From: Melieria omissa
Taxonomy: Eukaryota > Arthropoda > Insecta > Diptera > Ulidiidae
DNA: 64,000 bases
Direction: 5' to 3'
NCBI GenBank assembly: GCA_963971225.1
Contig: OZ020269.1
Coordinates: forward strand, 11,928,701-11,992,700
Shown: one piece after another, positions 22,290 to 33,285 of the stretch
How positions within the stretch are numbered: position 1 is the stretch's first letter
Layout of the letters: every line of letters starts with the position of its first letter
Translations under genes and position numbers: made by a program
The notes under the pieces: generated by a model
What the model was told of the DNA's origin: nothing
Databases searched by the model: none
The model's input: only the letters and a program-made list of their open reading frames with translations

Positions 22290-23500
22290 TCCGCTTTGGG
22301 AGAAGAGCTAAGGATTTTAAGAGTTTGGGAGAAGTGCCTAAGGATTTAAGGACTTTGGGGGAAGTGCTAAGGATTTTAAGATTTTGGGAGAAGTTTTAAG
22401 GATTTTAAGATTTTGGGTGAAGTACTAAGAGTTTTCAAATTCTAAAAGCAGTACTAGGAATTTTAAGATTTTGAGAGAACAACAAAGAATTTTAAGACTT
22501 TGGGAGAAGTGCTAAGGATTTAAGGACTTTGGAACAAGGCCTAAGGTTTTTAAGATTTGGGAGAAGTACTAAAAACTTTAAACCTTTGGGAGAAGTACTA
22601 AGAATTTTAAGACTTTGGGAGAAGTACTAAGAACTTTAAGATTTTTGGAGAAGTACTAAGGAAAGTACTTTTGTGGGATAAGTGCTAAGAATGTTAAGAT
22701 TTTGGGAGAAGTACTAAAAACTTTAAACCTTTGGGAGAAGTACTAAGAATGCGACTTTTGGAGAAGTACTAAGAACTTTAAGATTTTTGGAGAAGTACTA
22801 AGAAAAGTATTTTTTTGGCAGAAGTGCTAAGAATTTTAATACTTTGGGAGAAGTACTAAAAATTTTAAGACTTTGGAAGAAGTACTAAGGATTTAAGGAC
22901 TTTGGAACAAGGCCTAAGGTTTTTAAGATTTGGGAGAAGTACTAAAAACTTTAAGCCTTTGGGAGAAGTACTAAGAATTTTAAGACTTTAGGAGAAGTAC
23001 TAAGAACTTTAAGATTTTTGGAGAAGTAATAAGAAAAGTATTTTTTGGGAGAAGTACTAAAAATTTTAAGACTTTGGAAGAAGTACTAAGAGTTTAAAGA
23101 CTTTGGGAGAAGTGCTAAGAATTTAAAGACTTTGGGAGAAGTACTAAGAATTTTAAGATTTTTGGAGAAGTACTAAATTTTTTAAGGCTTTGGGAGAATT
23201 ACTACAAATTTGAAGACTTTAGGAGAAGTGCTAAGGATTTAAAGACATTAGAAGTGCTTAGAACTTTAGAAGTGCTTTAGAAGTGCTTAGAACTAAAAGA
23301 CTTTAGGAGAAGTGTTAAGGATTTAAGGACCTTCGGAGAGGTGCTCAGTATTTAAAGACTTTAAATACTACGGATTAAAATACTTTAAGAGAAGTGCTAA
23401 GGATTTTAAAATTTTGGGAGAAGTGCCTAAGGATTTTAAGACTTTAGAAGCAGTGCTAAGGACTAAAAGACTTAAGGAGAATTGTTGAGAATTTAAAAAC
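22290..23500. repeat. Minisatellite, ~29-bp unit with higher-order duplications
   Basis: About 40 diverged tandem copies of a unit close to TTTAAGACTTTGGGAGAAGT followed by RCTAAGRAT. A longer block beginning GGACTTTGGAACAAGGCCTA occurs at about 22,521 and again at about 22,893, showing a superimposed duplication of ~372 bp. Non-coding and strongly purine-rich on this strand. Confidence 0.85.
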
Positions 23501-24206
23501 TTGTGACACGAGGTCGGATGGGAGAAAATATTTTGAAAGCGACCCAGAGTGAAAAGAAGCAAAGAAGTCAGAAAGAAGAAAAATAAAAAAATACTGAAAA
23601 CTAAGTTTCGGGAGAAATTCAAAAGATTCTTGAACTTGGCTAATTATGAAGAATCAAAAAGATTAAAGACTATAAAAAGATACAATTATTGATATCTGAA
23701 ATATTGCTTAGTCATTGAAAAAAGGAGAGCAGGAAAGAAACAGAGAATCGAGAGAACAAGCAACGAAGTTAGTAGGAAGAATAAGGAAGAAAAAGAGAAA
23801 ACGAATGAAAAATGATGCTTGGGAGAAGTGTAAGGATGCTAAGACTTGACAAATGGAAGGCAGAGAATTTTTTTTTTAAGACCGAGAGTTAGAAGGAGCA
23901 ACGAAGTTAGAAGGATAAAGAAAACAAGAGAAGAAAAAAGGAAAAGTATTAAAAACTAAACTCTGAGAGTAGTGCAAAGAACTTAAGAACTTGATAGATT
24001 ATGAAGGATCAAAAGGGTTGTGAGAAAATTACGCAGTTATGAATGATTGGAATAAGTATTGATTCGAAATTTTTAACAAATTGAAGGCAGACAACACTTA
24101 AGAAGTGAGCAAAAAAGTGTCTGAGATAGAAAAGAAGCTGAGAAGTAAAAAGGAAGAAGAAGAATGAAAAAAATATTAAAAAAAGGAAATGAATTTGAAA
24201 TTCAGC
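23501..24206. other. Purine-rich non-coding DNA
   Basis: A continuation of the purine-rich strand (GAAG/AAAG-rich) without a clear tandem period and without genes, up to the TTAA target of the piggyBac-like element. Confidence 0.55.
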
Positions 24207-24210
24207 TTAA

Positions 24211-26059
24211 CCCATTCCAGCCGGATGGGGTGAAATTTCACCCCCTGGAAAGGTGATTTTCCTTTGGCCCCCCTGACTAAATGTGTTATGCGATTTGGCT
24301 GAAATTTTGTCAGAATGAATTGGAATAGATGCAGGTTTATTTCGTGTTTAATAATATTGAAGAATTGTGGCATTAAGTTATCCCAATCCGTGTTTAAAGT
24401 TGACTAACTTTTTTTGTTTACTTTATCGAGAAGTTTAAAATTCTTAAAAAATAGTAAATATTGGAAATTCCAGCAGTTTTCTCTGGAGTATGTAGTGCAT
24501 TGCCCTGCCTATCTTCTGTGAATTTTTGGTATTGCTTGTACTATCTACCTGTGTACAATGAATGATTTTCCAGAATGGGGTGAAATTTCACCCGTCCGGC
24601 ACCAGGTGTACCGAAGTTTCAAAAATTGCGCGTTATTATTTTGGTACTTAGAAAAAGAGTTTTTGGTACTTAGAAGAAATTTTTAATATTGTAATAGTTT
24701 TGATATCAATAAAATCAATGTGTTGTTCGTTTGGTCGGATTTCCACCATTATGATAATTTTCGAAACAGTTTTTTGTATGCAGGCACACGTCACACTTCA
24801 TGCATGCAAAGAAGGTTTTTCCTTAGCAATGGTTGCAACGACGGTATTTGTCTCCTCGTTGTGGTAAGTAGCCAATCCCATCTTTCCGAACTCGTTTTTG
24901 ACTTGGTGTCACTGTGCTAAATGATCTCTTGGATTGTACGTTCCGTTCAATTGGGGGCAACCAACTTTTAACAACATCACGTCGAAGCTCGAATTGCGCC
25001 ATCGGCTTGCTTTTATTAAAATTTTGAAGCAAGCAATGCAATATCCAGGCGTTTAAGGCATCGAACACACTACTTATCAAAGGCCAGTACCATTTTTTTC
25101 ACGAACCCGGATTCTGTAGTTCGCAATGCCTTTATCTACTAAATCAACTCCACTCATTCGTTGGTTGTATGTAAAAATGGGATCTGGTTGGTCAATGAAA
25201 ATATGCTTAGATTGCTTACGGTCATATCTTTTAGCTGTATGTATTGGGTGACTCCATTACTTCCATTACTCCGGCTTACTCAGATGGTAAAATTTGATCA
25301 GTGTCGTTGATCACAAGTTTGTCATCGTCGGTCAAGTCAATCACACGATCGGGTGGTAAAGCACTAAGTCTATATCGTCTGCTCAGCCAAGACTTGCGAT
25401 GTCTTCGTGCTCACTCCGTTCTTCCTCAATTATGTCATTTATTTTGAAGGTGCTCAAAACTTCACGTCTGCGAATCATTTTCATTGATTTTTTTGTTAAT
25501 TCTCGCCTTCATTTATAATTTTACGTGCAAAACATAGAATGGAAAACCGTCATTTATTTTGGCGCCAATTTCATGCGCCGACATTGTCATACACATTTTC
25601 TTTTGTTAGTAGTCAAGATAATAGATAATAGATTTTAATAATTTAGCAAGTTTACTGTCGTAGGGTCCTAGGTAGGAAGAAAGGTAGGAATAGCTCCAGG
25701 GGGAGAAGATAGGTGGAATTAGTAGTTGGGATTGGCCCCATTTATGAAAGCTGAAGACCCCAGCTACTTTTTTTATAATAGATAGTCCTTTCCATAATTA
25801 AATAAACGTAAAAATAAAAATAATTAATTATATCGGCAATTTTCAACAGGCAATAAGAAATCAACCAAGCTTCTTGCAATATATGGATATTTCGGCACAC
25901 CTGGTGCCGGATGGGTGAAATTTCACCCCCTCTATATCTCAGGTGCTATATCAGGTAGATACCTGAATTTTTGTGTATAACTATTCTAAGCACCCCTTAC
26001 CAACATATGTAAATTTCGACAAAATCCGCTGGCTAGAACTATATGCAGGCAGTAATGGG
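24211..26059 (-). mobile_element. piggyBac-like element, decayed
   Basis: Flanked by TTAA on both sides (24207-24210 and 26060-26063), the hallmark piggyBac target. The outer ends begin CCCATT on both strands. Subterminal copies of GGTGAAATTTCACC-type palindromes occur at 24228-24245, 24577-24593 and 25913-25930. CACCTGGTGCCGGA at 25898 is inverted as TCCGGCACCAGGTG at 24595. Length 1,849 bp, against roughly 2.4 kb or more for complete elements. Confidence 0.85.
24715..25484 (-). pseudogene. piggyBac-like transposase remnant
   Basis: On the minus strand the putative start (25484) gives an acidic N-terminus, DIIEEERSEHEDIASLG, typical of piggyBac proteins, broken by stops. The central catalytic region with the DDD residues is deleted. 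The C-terminal part is recognisable: KKWYWPLISSVFDALNAWIL, LRRDVVKSWL, RVRKDGIGYLP. A Cys-rich terminal domain follows, RRCNHC...CMKCDVCLH...CF..YH, matching the piggyBac RING/PHD-like zinc finger. An in-frame TAA at 24823-24825 lies inside that finger. This copy is dead. Its DNA-binding finger sequence still helps classify it. Confidence 0.85.
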
Positions 26060-26205
26060 TTAAGGAGACACTTAAATGATTTAAAAGTCCTTAAGAAATG
26101 AACGGCAAATTTCAGACTTGAAGGAGGAAGCGGAACTCAGACTGAAAGGTAAAATCAAAATCTTAAATGATGTTTTGTAATTGATTTGGAGAGATTATGA
26201 ATATA

Positions 26206-26667
26206 CAGGGTGTTCCAATAAAACTCATGATTACAGTTTTAAGATTTTCATTGACAAAACTGAAACTTTAAATGAAGTTTGACTGAAATTTGATTCTGTT
26301 GTCTAGAATTGATCCGATAACTAAAAATTAAGCGCTCCACATAAGAAGAATGCATTATCCTCGTAAAAACATTCAGTTTCTTGTATCATTTCCCGAGACT
26401 CGAATGACATTTAGTCACTAAAATTATACCATTTAACGCCATGTGATTTCATTCTTCGTAGATTTGTGAAATTTCTTGTCTATGCCAACTTTTCCAGAGC
26501 TCAAAAACGCATCACATCGGTGAGATAAAGCCACATCCTTGCCAAAATATCATTGAAAATTTACTGAAAACAGCAAAAGCAAAGAGACTGAGACAATTTC
26601 CCGAACATTTTTGCCATACTTTTCATTTCAATTTCAAATTAATTCTTTCATTTTTTTTGTGATACCC
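26206..26667 (+). mobile_element. Degraded mariner-like element remnant
   Basis: The left end is CAGGGTGTTCCAATAAAA (after TA 26204-26205). The right end inverted reads AGGGTATCACAAAAAAAA (before TA 26668-26669), so the termini match imperfectly. Inside, about 26,437-26,525 translates as TPCDFILRRFVKFLVYANFS, the C-terminal catalytic block of a mariner-family transposase (x-P-C-D-F-F-L-W-G type). The surrounding frame is broken, and the rest of the enzyme is missing. Confidence 0.65.
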
Positions 26668-28629
26668 TAAGTCTGCAATTTTAATTGAACTTTCAAAAGT
26701 TCAGATAATCTTATGTTGAAAAACATAATCCCCAATTTATTTACATTCGCTTCTATGCCGCTGTAAACAAGTCTTATTCGTTCATTCCCTAATGAATTAA
26801 GTGATTGCATAACGTCGTAAAAGAAAAAAAAAACAACACAAATTAAGCAAAAATAATTTTCATAATTACGCAATACGCAAAGAAGACAGCAAAGGAAGTG
26901 TTCGCAAGCTGTCATCAAGAACTGAAATGCGTTAAAGGGAAACTGTTTAAAAATTACAAAATGCTTCCGCCACATGAAGTGACCCAATTTTTGTTGCTGT
27001 TGCTGTGCTTTTCTCATGGCGGCAAGAGGCGAATGTGCTAAAGTTTTTGTGTGTGAGTGTGAGTGTCGCCGTGAGTGTATATTTATGTAAAATTCAAAAC
27101 TATGTATCTATGTGTGAGTTTGCATTGTTGATATTTGCTGGCCAACAGTGAACGCAGTGAGATTACTGCCATTTCCCAGGCAACAACAATGACTCACACG
27201 CACGAGTACGCATACAAAAACACTTTTTTAGGCACAAACACACAATGTGCATTTTACATACACACACACGTGTCTAGGTGAATGCATTACATGCATACAT
27301 ACACATAGTGTAGTTTGTTTATGCCACTTTAGCATGGCAGATTATGGCCTTACACACACACACACAGATACACACAATTATACTTGCATTGTAAAAGGAA
27401 CTGCAGTAATTGCAATGCAGTAACAAAATTGCATATTTTGCATATTTCACACACAAGCACACAATTGGCCGTTTGCTTTTCGCACACAAGGACATATCAC
27501 ATATCCACATGTATATATGTAACTATGTATATTTCATGCATGCTTGTGTGTATGTGATGCGATATGGCATAATTTCAGGCAAACATAAAAGTGCCTCTGT
27601 GTCATGTTGTTGTTGTTTTTGGTTGTATCATGCTTGGGGGGAAAATATGTTAATTGTTGACTTGGCATTTTTCAGATAATTGACTTTCATACTAATCTAT
27701 GGCCGCATCACAACTCTAAGCCGATATATATCCCAAAGCTTGATGCAATTTGCTGCCTTTGTGCTGTGCCGGCTGTGTGTGCTCTGCGCTCTGAATAGAG
27801 TGGCAAATTTTTCGGATTGCCGGTTTATTATGACTTCATTGAGTGCTGGTCAACAACAAATATTCGCACAGACATACTTACATACACACGTGTGAACAGT
27901 TTCTGCATAGTTGCACGTGTGTCGGACAGCCTCTGCCCAGTGTCTCTGGTTGTCCTATATAAATATCGAAATATGCCTTCCGGTGTGCGTTGTTGTTGTT
28001 GTTTTTGTATGCGGTTTTTCCATCTACAGGAAGTCATTATGGACTTTGTTATTTGTCATACACAAACAATGCAATTGGCCAGTCTTTCGAATATTTTGCA
28101 TATTTTATACGAACTATTTGCATATTTCGTGCAGCCATATGCGAGAACATTTTATTGCATATTTGCAAATTGTGTTGCATGTTGCTGTCTGGTTGATGTT
28201 TGTTGTTTGATTGTGTGCAATTTTACGGTGCAATTATTGCACGACGGATATGCATTTTATGAATTTGTTTCATGCTTCAAGGTTTGAACTTGGTTTTGTG
28301 TTGATTTATTTATAGTGTTGATTCATATTCGTGCATCGTACGTTATGTGAGCATTTAGAAATTTGAAATAGTTGCGATTTTTAAAGGTCTACCATTGTTC
28401 AATATAAATAAATAATACATTTTCATTGTTCGTACCAGCGGAAGTAATTTCTTTGATTGTTTAAGGGTGAATACTTGTGTGTTATGTGGGGCGTATGATT
28501 AACATTAACTTTTATAATGAGTTATAAAGAGACTAAAGAGAGAGATACAAGCGGTCAAGCTCACTGCTCACTGATTGAACCACTTAGAGCTTCCTATGAA
28601 GCTTAGTAGACAGTGAATGGTCTTATTGG
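26668..28629. other. Non-coding stretch with (CA)n microsatellites
   Basis: No gene. (CA)n runs occur near 27,258-27,270 and 27,352-27,366. GGGGCGTATGATTAA at 28,488 is described separately. An open frame at 27,817-28,287 is Cys/Phe-rich low complexity and is not accepted. Confidence 0.55.
28488..28502 (+). repeat. GGGGCGTATGATTAA motif, single copy 1
   Basis: GGGGCGTATGATTAA, followed by CATTAACTT. It matches the motif at 30,161 and, in reverse orientation, 33,422-33,399. Variants recur in the satellite at 31.5-32.6 kb. Function unknown. Confidence 0.5.
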
Positions 28630-28860
28630 TTGGATCTCTTATACTTTTGAAGCAGACATTTTATAAATAAATCCTCCTCCTTCTAAAGAAAACAGGGCAG
28701 GTGCTTTGTAGGTGAAGTATATTTAACTCCTCTTTCTCTTCCATGCAGCTGCAAAAGAATTCATTTGAATACATCCCCAGCCTTTTAGAGTGGGTGTCAA
28801 TGCAATAGTGGCCCGTTAGAAGACCAATCATGGTTCTGATCTGGGCCCTGTTTAGTAAGA
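28630..28860 (-). pseudogene. LINE RNase H/zinc-knuckle fragment
   Basis: Minus-strand translation reads RAQIRTMIGLLTGHYCIDTH, then SKRLGMYSNEFFCSCMEEKEELNILH, then a degraded STCPVFFRRRR. The pattern R-x-x-IGLLTGH-x-H-x-x-x-LG...C-x-x-C-x-E-x-E-E...H-x-x-x-C-P is the end of the RNase H domain plus the C-terminal Cys/His knuckle of RNase H-bearing LINEs. It is open from about 28,857 to 28,655 but isolated. Nothing of RT or endonuclease is nearby, so it is a short 5'-truncated relic. Confidence 0.75.
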
Positions 28861-29689
28861 GAAGTTCTTTGGAACGTGAAAGATTTAAAGGTTAGTCAAA
28901 TTAAGTACGCAAGGACACAAGTGTTGCCTTCAGCCCATCTTAATTTGTTTCTGTTATAGAGCTCGTATATTAACGAAGCTTACAGGTTGAGCCAGCCAGC
29001 TAAGTAAGTAATTGAGAAAGTTATTGAAAGCTTTTCAATCGGTTTTTCGAAACAATGAAAGATTATTGCTTGCACTTTCTTGCTCTGAAATAACTTGCTG
29101 CTATTTCTGTTAATGCAAATAGTCAAATTTTCTCCAACATGGTAAATTTTGACAAAAGACTTGGGACTTGTATCCACTTAATATTCAATTGACACATAAA
29201 CTGAAAGCCTGAAGGCCAACCAGCTCATTGTATGTTACCTTAACTCATTCTATTGTGAAGCAGTTGGAGACTAGAATAACACCTAAAACTAAACTAACTA
29301 AAATTTTACGCCACTAAGTTTCTCGTACGTTCCATTACTGAGCAAACAGATCATCTTAAGTGATAAATCACAACTTTGGTTGAACCATTTTGCAAATTAG
29401 CAAGATTAGCGCATGTAAGAAGAGAGCAGTTCACAATACTATCACATGTAGACTACATTTCATACGAAAAGACTTGCTTTTTCGTATCGATCTTGATCAG
29501 ACGACATCATTGGTTCATACATCTTTCAAAAAGACTAGTGGACTACAACGAAAAAATAACTTTTTTGGCTCATTTCGTTGTCATTGGATTTGAATTGCAA
29601 GTGGTTTCAACCAGACAATTATCACAAATCGGTCTTTACGATGGAATTTTTGCAAGAAAAATTCACAGAAATTTTTTCAAAATATGTGA
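28861..29689. other. Non-coding stretch, no gene seen
   Basis: AT-rich. GTTGAGCCAGCCAGCT at 28,985 is inverted near 29,885 (AGCTGGCTGGCTTAAC), so a larger inverted structure may enclose the SINE relic at 29.7-29.9 kb. No coding evidence. Confidence 0.45.
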
Positions 29690-29862
29690 TGTGAAAGCGG
29701 ACTTTGAATGCCGAATCCGAATGGCATTTGGGGTTAAGAGTTTTTCTTTCACACTTGGACCTTTTTGTTCTACTACGTTTAAGAGACGCAAACTAGGTAT
29801 CGAACCCAGGAACTTTGATATAGAAATCCAACTATGCTTCTCGTTGGACTATCGAGGTCAAC
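29690..29862 (-). repeat. tRNA-derived SINE, degraded copy
   Basis: The minus-strand head reads GACCTCGATAGTCCAACGAG (29,840-29,859), with B-box GGGTTCGATACC at 29,796-29,807. It continues with CCAAGTGTGAAAGAAAAACT and CCATTCGGATTCGGCATT. The latter blocks match the body of the SINE at 40,954 (CCAAGTGTGAACGAAAAACT, CCGTTCGGATTCGGCGTT). The 3' half is diverged. Confidence 0.75.
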
Positions 29863-31479
29863 TCTTACAACTTATGTACTCATTAAGCTGGCTGGCTTAA
29901 CTTTAACGAATATAGACTAGCAATGTGCTAACTAAAGCACACCATCAATCAACCAATTTGTGAGCTCCAACAAAATCATATTGAATTTCATCTCTAGGCT
30001 CGAGTCCTGTTGATGCTACTTGAATGCTCAAATTTTCAACTCAAAAATTAGATAATCGTAACTAAGAACCCTTTACAAACAAGTAGAAAAATCAAAAAAT
30101 ATATATTATTTGACCCTATATTTGTATGTATATTGCACTAATTAAAGTCAGCAACCACACGGGGCGTATGATTAAAATTTACTAAGCATATCACTAAACT
30201 GGTTTAGCATTTTGTTTTCGTTCATAAACCCTGAAACAAAGTAGTTGCATGCAAATATAAGCAAAATTAGTAACAAAAATATCGAAACAAAATTAAACTA
30301 GTCCAACTTTCTTAACTTTGAACCATACAATGTATTATCCAACGTTTGAGCTTACAACATGAAAATAGCATTAAAATACAAAACTTATTTCAACCACAAC
30401 ATTTATTTAGCATTGTCTAAATAATAGGTACACAAAAAATTCTGTTTTAATCTTCTCAACCCATTCAAAATACTTGGTACTATATATATGTAGATAACTT
30501 TCAACCGATTACTGTATATCAGTAGCTCCACTTCACACCACACTTTGCTTTCACTAATTCCTTTCAAAATACCACTTACATAAAATCCCATTACAAATAC
30601 CTTCAAATCAATGTTCAAATAAAATATTCGCCTAATGTTAGTGGGATCACTTTTCTCAATATTTGTATGCAATCTGTCAAAATTGCCAATGCCATACTTT
30701 TAGCAACGACTGAATTCTTCGACACAAGTAAGTGCAAAATGACAAATAGTTTCCTACACACACATTCACAAATAAATACTGCAGCAAATATTTATCTAAG
30801 CAGCATTTAATATTGATGACAAAATCTGGTGGCGCTGACAGCGGCATTGCTCATAAATTACCCACGCCAGCCACTCAAATTTCGTTTACTTTACCAAATC
30901 GAACGAGGAGCACTCACACTCAAATTCACATTCGCACTTGCACTCACTCACTGCCAACATCAATTCTCGTATTCGAATAGATTTGCATATTGATTGTGCA
31001 GGTGACGCCAACCAAACGATAACAACATCGACAGCAAAACCAACAACAATTGAGGTGAGAAACGGCAAAAACATTTGCGTAGCATTTTAACAAATGCTTA
31101 TGGGCACACATACATACACATATACGCATACACGTATACATACTGAGGCACACATTGAGTGCTTGTAGCGCGTTGTTATTCAGATGCTGCGGCTGACGTA
31201 TGCGCCATGTCGCATAGAAATTTGCCAAGCAAATACAAATATATGTACGCACTTGTTTATGTAAATAAATATATGAATTCATATGCAGTGGCTTAGCACA
31301 GAGTCCGTTGTTAATCCTTTAAGTACTGTTGAGAGAAATTGAGAATTGGTAAGAATTTTGGCGAGTTGACTGAGTTATTTTGGTTTAGTTAATAGAAGGT
31401 AATAGAAGAAATAGTACGAAGAGTATAAAGTGTAAAGAGCATAAACAAGATTTTGAATCAACGTGTCAATGTTTTCTTC
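29863..31479. other. Non-coding stretch
   Basis: No gene. It includes GGGGCGTATGATTAA at 30,161-30,175, and near 30,900-31,000 a CTCGCACTCG-type degenerate repeat that gives a Cys/Glu-repetitive open frame on the minus strand, which I reject. Confidence 0.5.
30161..30175 (+). repeat. GGGGCGTATGATTAA motif, single copy 2
   Basis: Identical over 15 bases to 28,488-28,502. It is preceded by CCACAC, similar to the CTACACGT context of the satellite copies read on the minus strand. Confidence 0.5.
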
Positions 31480-32570
31480 TTTTAAAGTTACGCATACGTC
31501 ACGTGTAGCGAAGGGGTTTTTAGTGGCTTTATCTGCATTTTGATAGACAATTTCTCAGTTGAACAGAGTTCATGTTTAATCGTTTGAGTACTGTTAAAAG
31601 GAGAAGTTCAAAAAAGCATAACAGAAACGTAGACGATAAGAAAAAAATTGAACCGAGTCAGTTAACATTGTTTGGCTTACTCTTTTTTCTTAGGCTTTCA
31701 TCACTGATAGAAGAAACAGAAACACAAAGACTAAATAAAGCAAGAATTTTGTAGACTAAAAGCAAGAATTGGAACCAACCAGTGCACATTTCTGATTTGC
31801 TTCTTTTAAAGTTACTCATACGCCACGTATTTTGAAAAGTTTTTCAATAACTATGACGCAACTTTCCATTTTTACTGTTGCAATGTTGATAGGAATAACG
31901 CGAGAAAACAAAACTGAAATGTAGACCATGGAAACAAATTGGACCGAGTCAGCTAACTTTGCTTGGCTTACTTTTTTTTTCTTAGGTTTTCATCACAGAT
32001 AGAAGAAAAGAAACAAGAATTTGAACCAACCAGTCGACATTTCTGATTTGCTTGTTTTAAAGTTACTCATACGCCACGTGTAGTGAAGGGTTTTTGCATT
32101 ACTATGACGCAACTTTTCATTAGCACAGTTGAGGAGAATTGCGCGAAAAAGCAAAACTGAGAATAGGGCAAAAAATTGGGTCTAGTCAGCTATCTTTATT
32201 TGGTTTACTCTTTTCTTAAGTACATCACTGATAGAAGAAAAAGTACAAAGAATCAAAATTTTAGACTATAAGTGAGAATTTGAACCAAGAAGTCCACATT
32301 TCTGATTTGCTTCTGTTAAAGTTACTCATACGCCACGTATTGTGAAAGGTTTTTGAATTACTATGACGCAACTTTTCATTTTTAGGGTTGTACAGTTGAG
32401 GAAAGTTGCGCGAAAAAGCAAAACTGATCTGTAGAAAAAATTGAGCCGAGTCAGCTAACTTTATTTGGATAGAATGAAAAGTACAAAGAATCAAAATTTT
32501 AGACTTTTAGAATTTCTGATTTCATTCTTTTAAAGTTACTCATACGCCACGTGTAGTGAAGGGGTCTGAC
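31480..32570. repeat. Satellite-like tandem array, ~5 diverged units
   Basis: Units of about 215-330 bp recur. Landmarks are AAGTTACTCATACGCCACGT (near 31,487, 31,812, 32,062, 32,321, 32,535), CTATGACGCAACTTTTCATT, GCGCGAAAAAGCAAAACTGA, GAGTCAGCTAACTTTATTTG, and CATCACTGATAGAAGAAA. Copies are diverged by substitutions and indels. Non-coding. Confidence 0.8.
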
Positions 32571-32660
32571 TGATAGTTCAGCTCACCGGCAGTTGAAACT
32601 GGGTCACAAATTGGGCGTGCCATGAGTATAAAATAGTTCATATATGTATGTATATATGTA

Positions 32661-33021
32661 CAGGGTGTCCCAGCATAATTTTAGTTAAGAATAAAAACAC
32701 ATTGATCGAGTGGTAAAATTTGCAATGGATTGAAATATTTCGCTACCGCAGCTTTGATCACTTACATACTTACTTTTGATGGAATTTGCTATAACATTTG
32801 GACAAATATGTGATTTTATTTTTCTGATGATAAATTGTTTATGGTTGATAGTCAAAGGTTTGAGATTTCATAAAAAGATGAGATGACTCAATCTGATTAC
32901 GAATTCTTCCTTTCAAATAATTGACACATATGTAGATAAGAGCTCTGAAATTTCAGAGCTGCCACTTGCAACTGGAGAAAATGCCATACATTTAAAATCG
33001 TGACTTTTTATTGGGATACTC
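32661..33021. mobile_element. Mariner/Tc1-type MITE relic
   Basis: TA then CAGGGTGTCCCAGCATAA at 32,661. The right end inverted is GAGTATCCCAATAAAAAG, followed by TA (33,022-33,023). The ends resemble those of the remnant at 26,206-26,667. The interior holds a perfect 20-bp palindrome at 32,941-32,960. No intact transposase. Confidence 0.5.
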
Positions 33022-33054
33022 TATGTTTTATTTATTAAAAATATACACCTTATT

Positions 33055-33285
33055 CTCCTCTTTTTACGATGGATACGTTCGTGTAAAAAGACCATTAGGT
33101 GTAAACAATATTAAAAAATTTTTGTTGGAGTTAACTTAATTTATTTCGTGCTTATGCGTTCTCTATGAGATTCAAGAAAAATTCCTAGTATATTTAAAAT
33201 CGTGTTAAAATAAAACAATTCGTGTAAAAAGAGATTTTTTCTTGTTAAATCAAATTCGTGTAAAAAAAATCCTGTAAAAAGAGAA
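33055..33285. repeat. Short inverted/direct repeat cluster (CGTGTAAAAAGAG)
   Basis: CTCTTTTTACGA at 33,058 is inverted as CGTGTAAAAAGAGA near 33,270. Further direct copies of TTCGTGTAAAAAGA occur at about 33,075, 33,219 and 33,249. It could be a MITE or a small tandem repeat. Confidence 0.45.

Noticed and set aside
22290..23500. Possible CRISPR-like array
   Set aside because: Repeats are head-to-tail without unique spacers and are diverged; this is a eukaryotic minisatellite.
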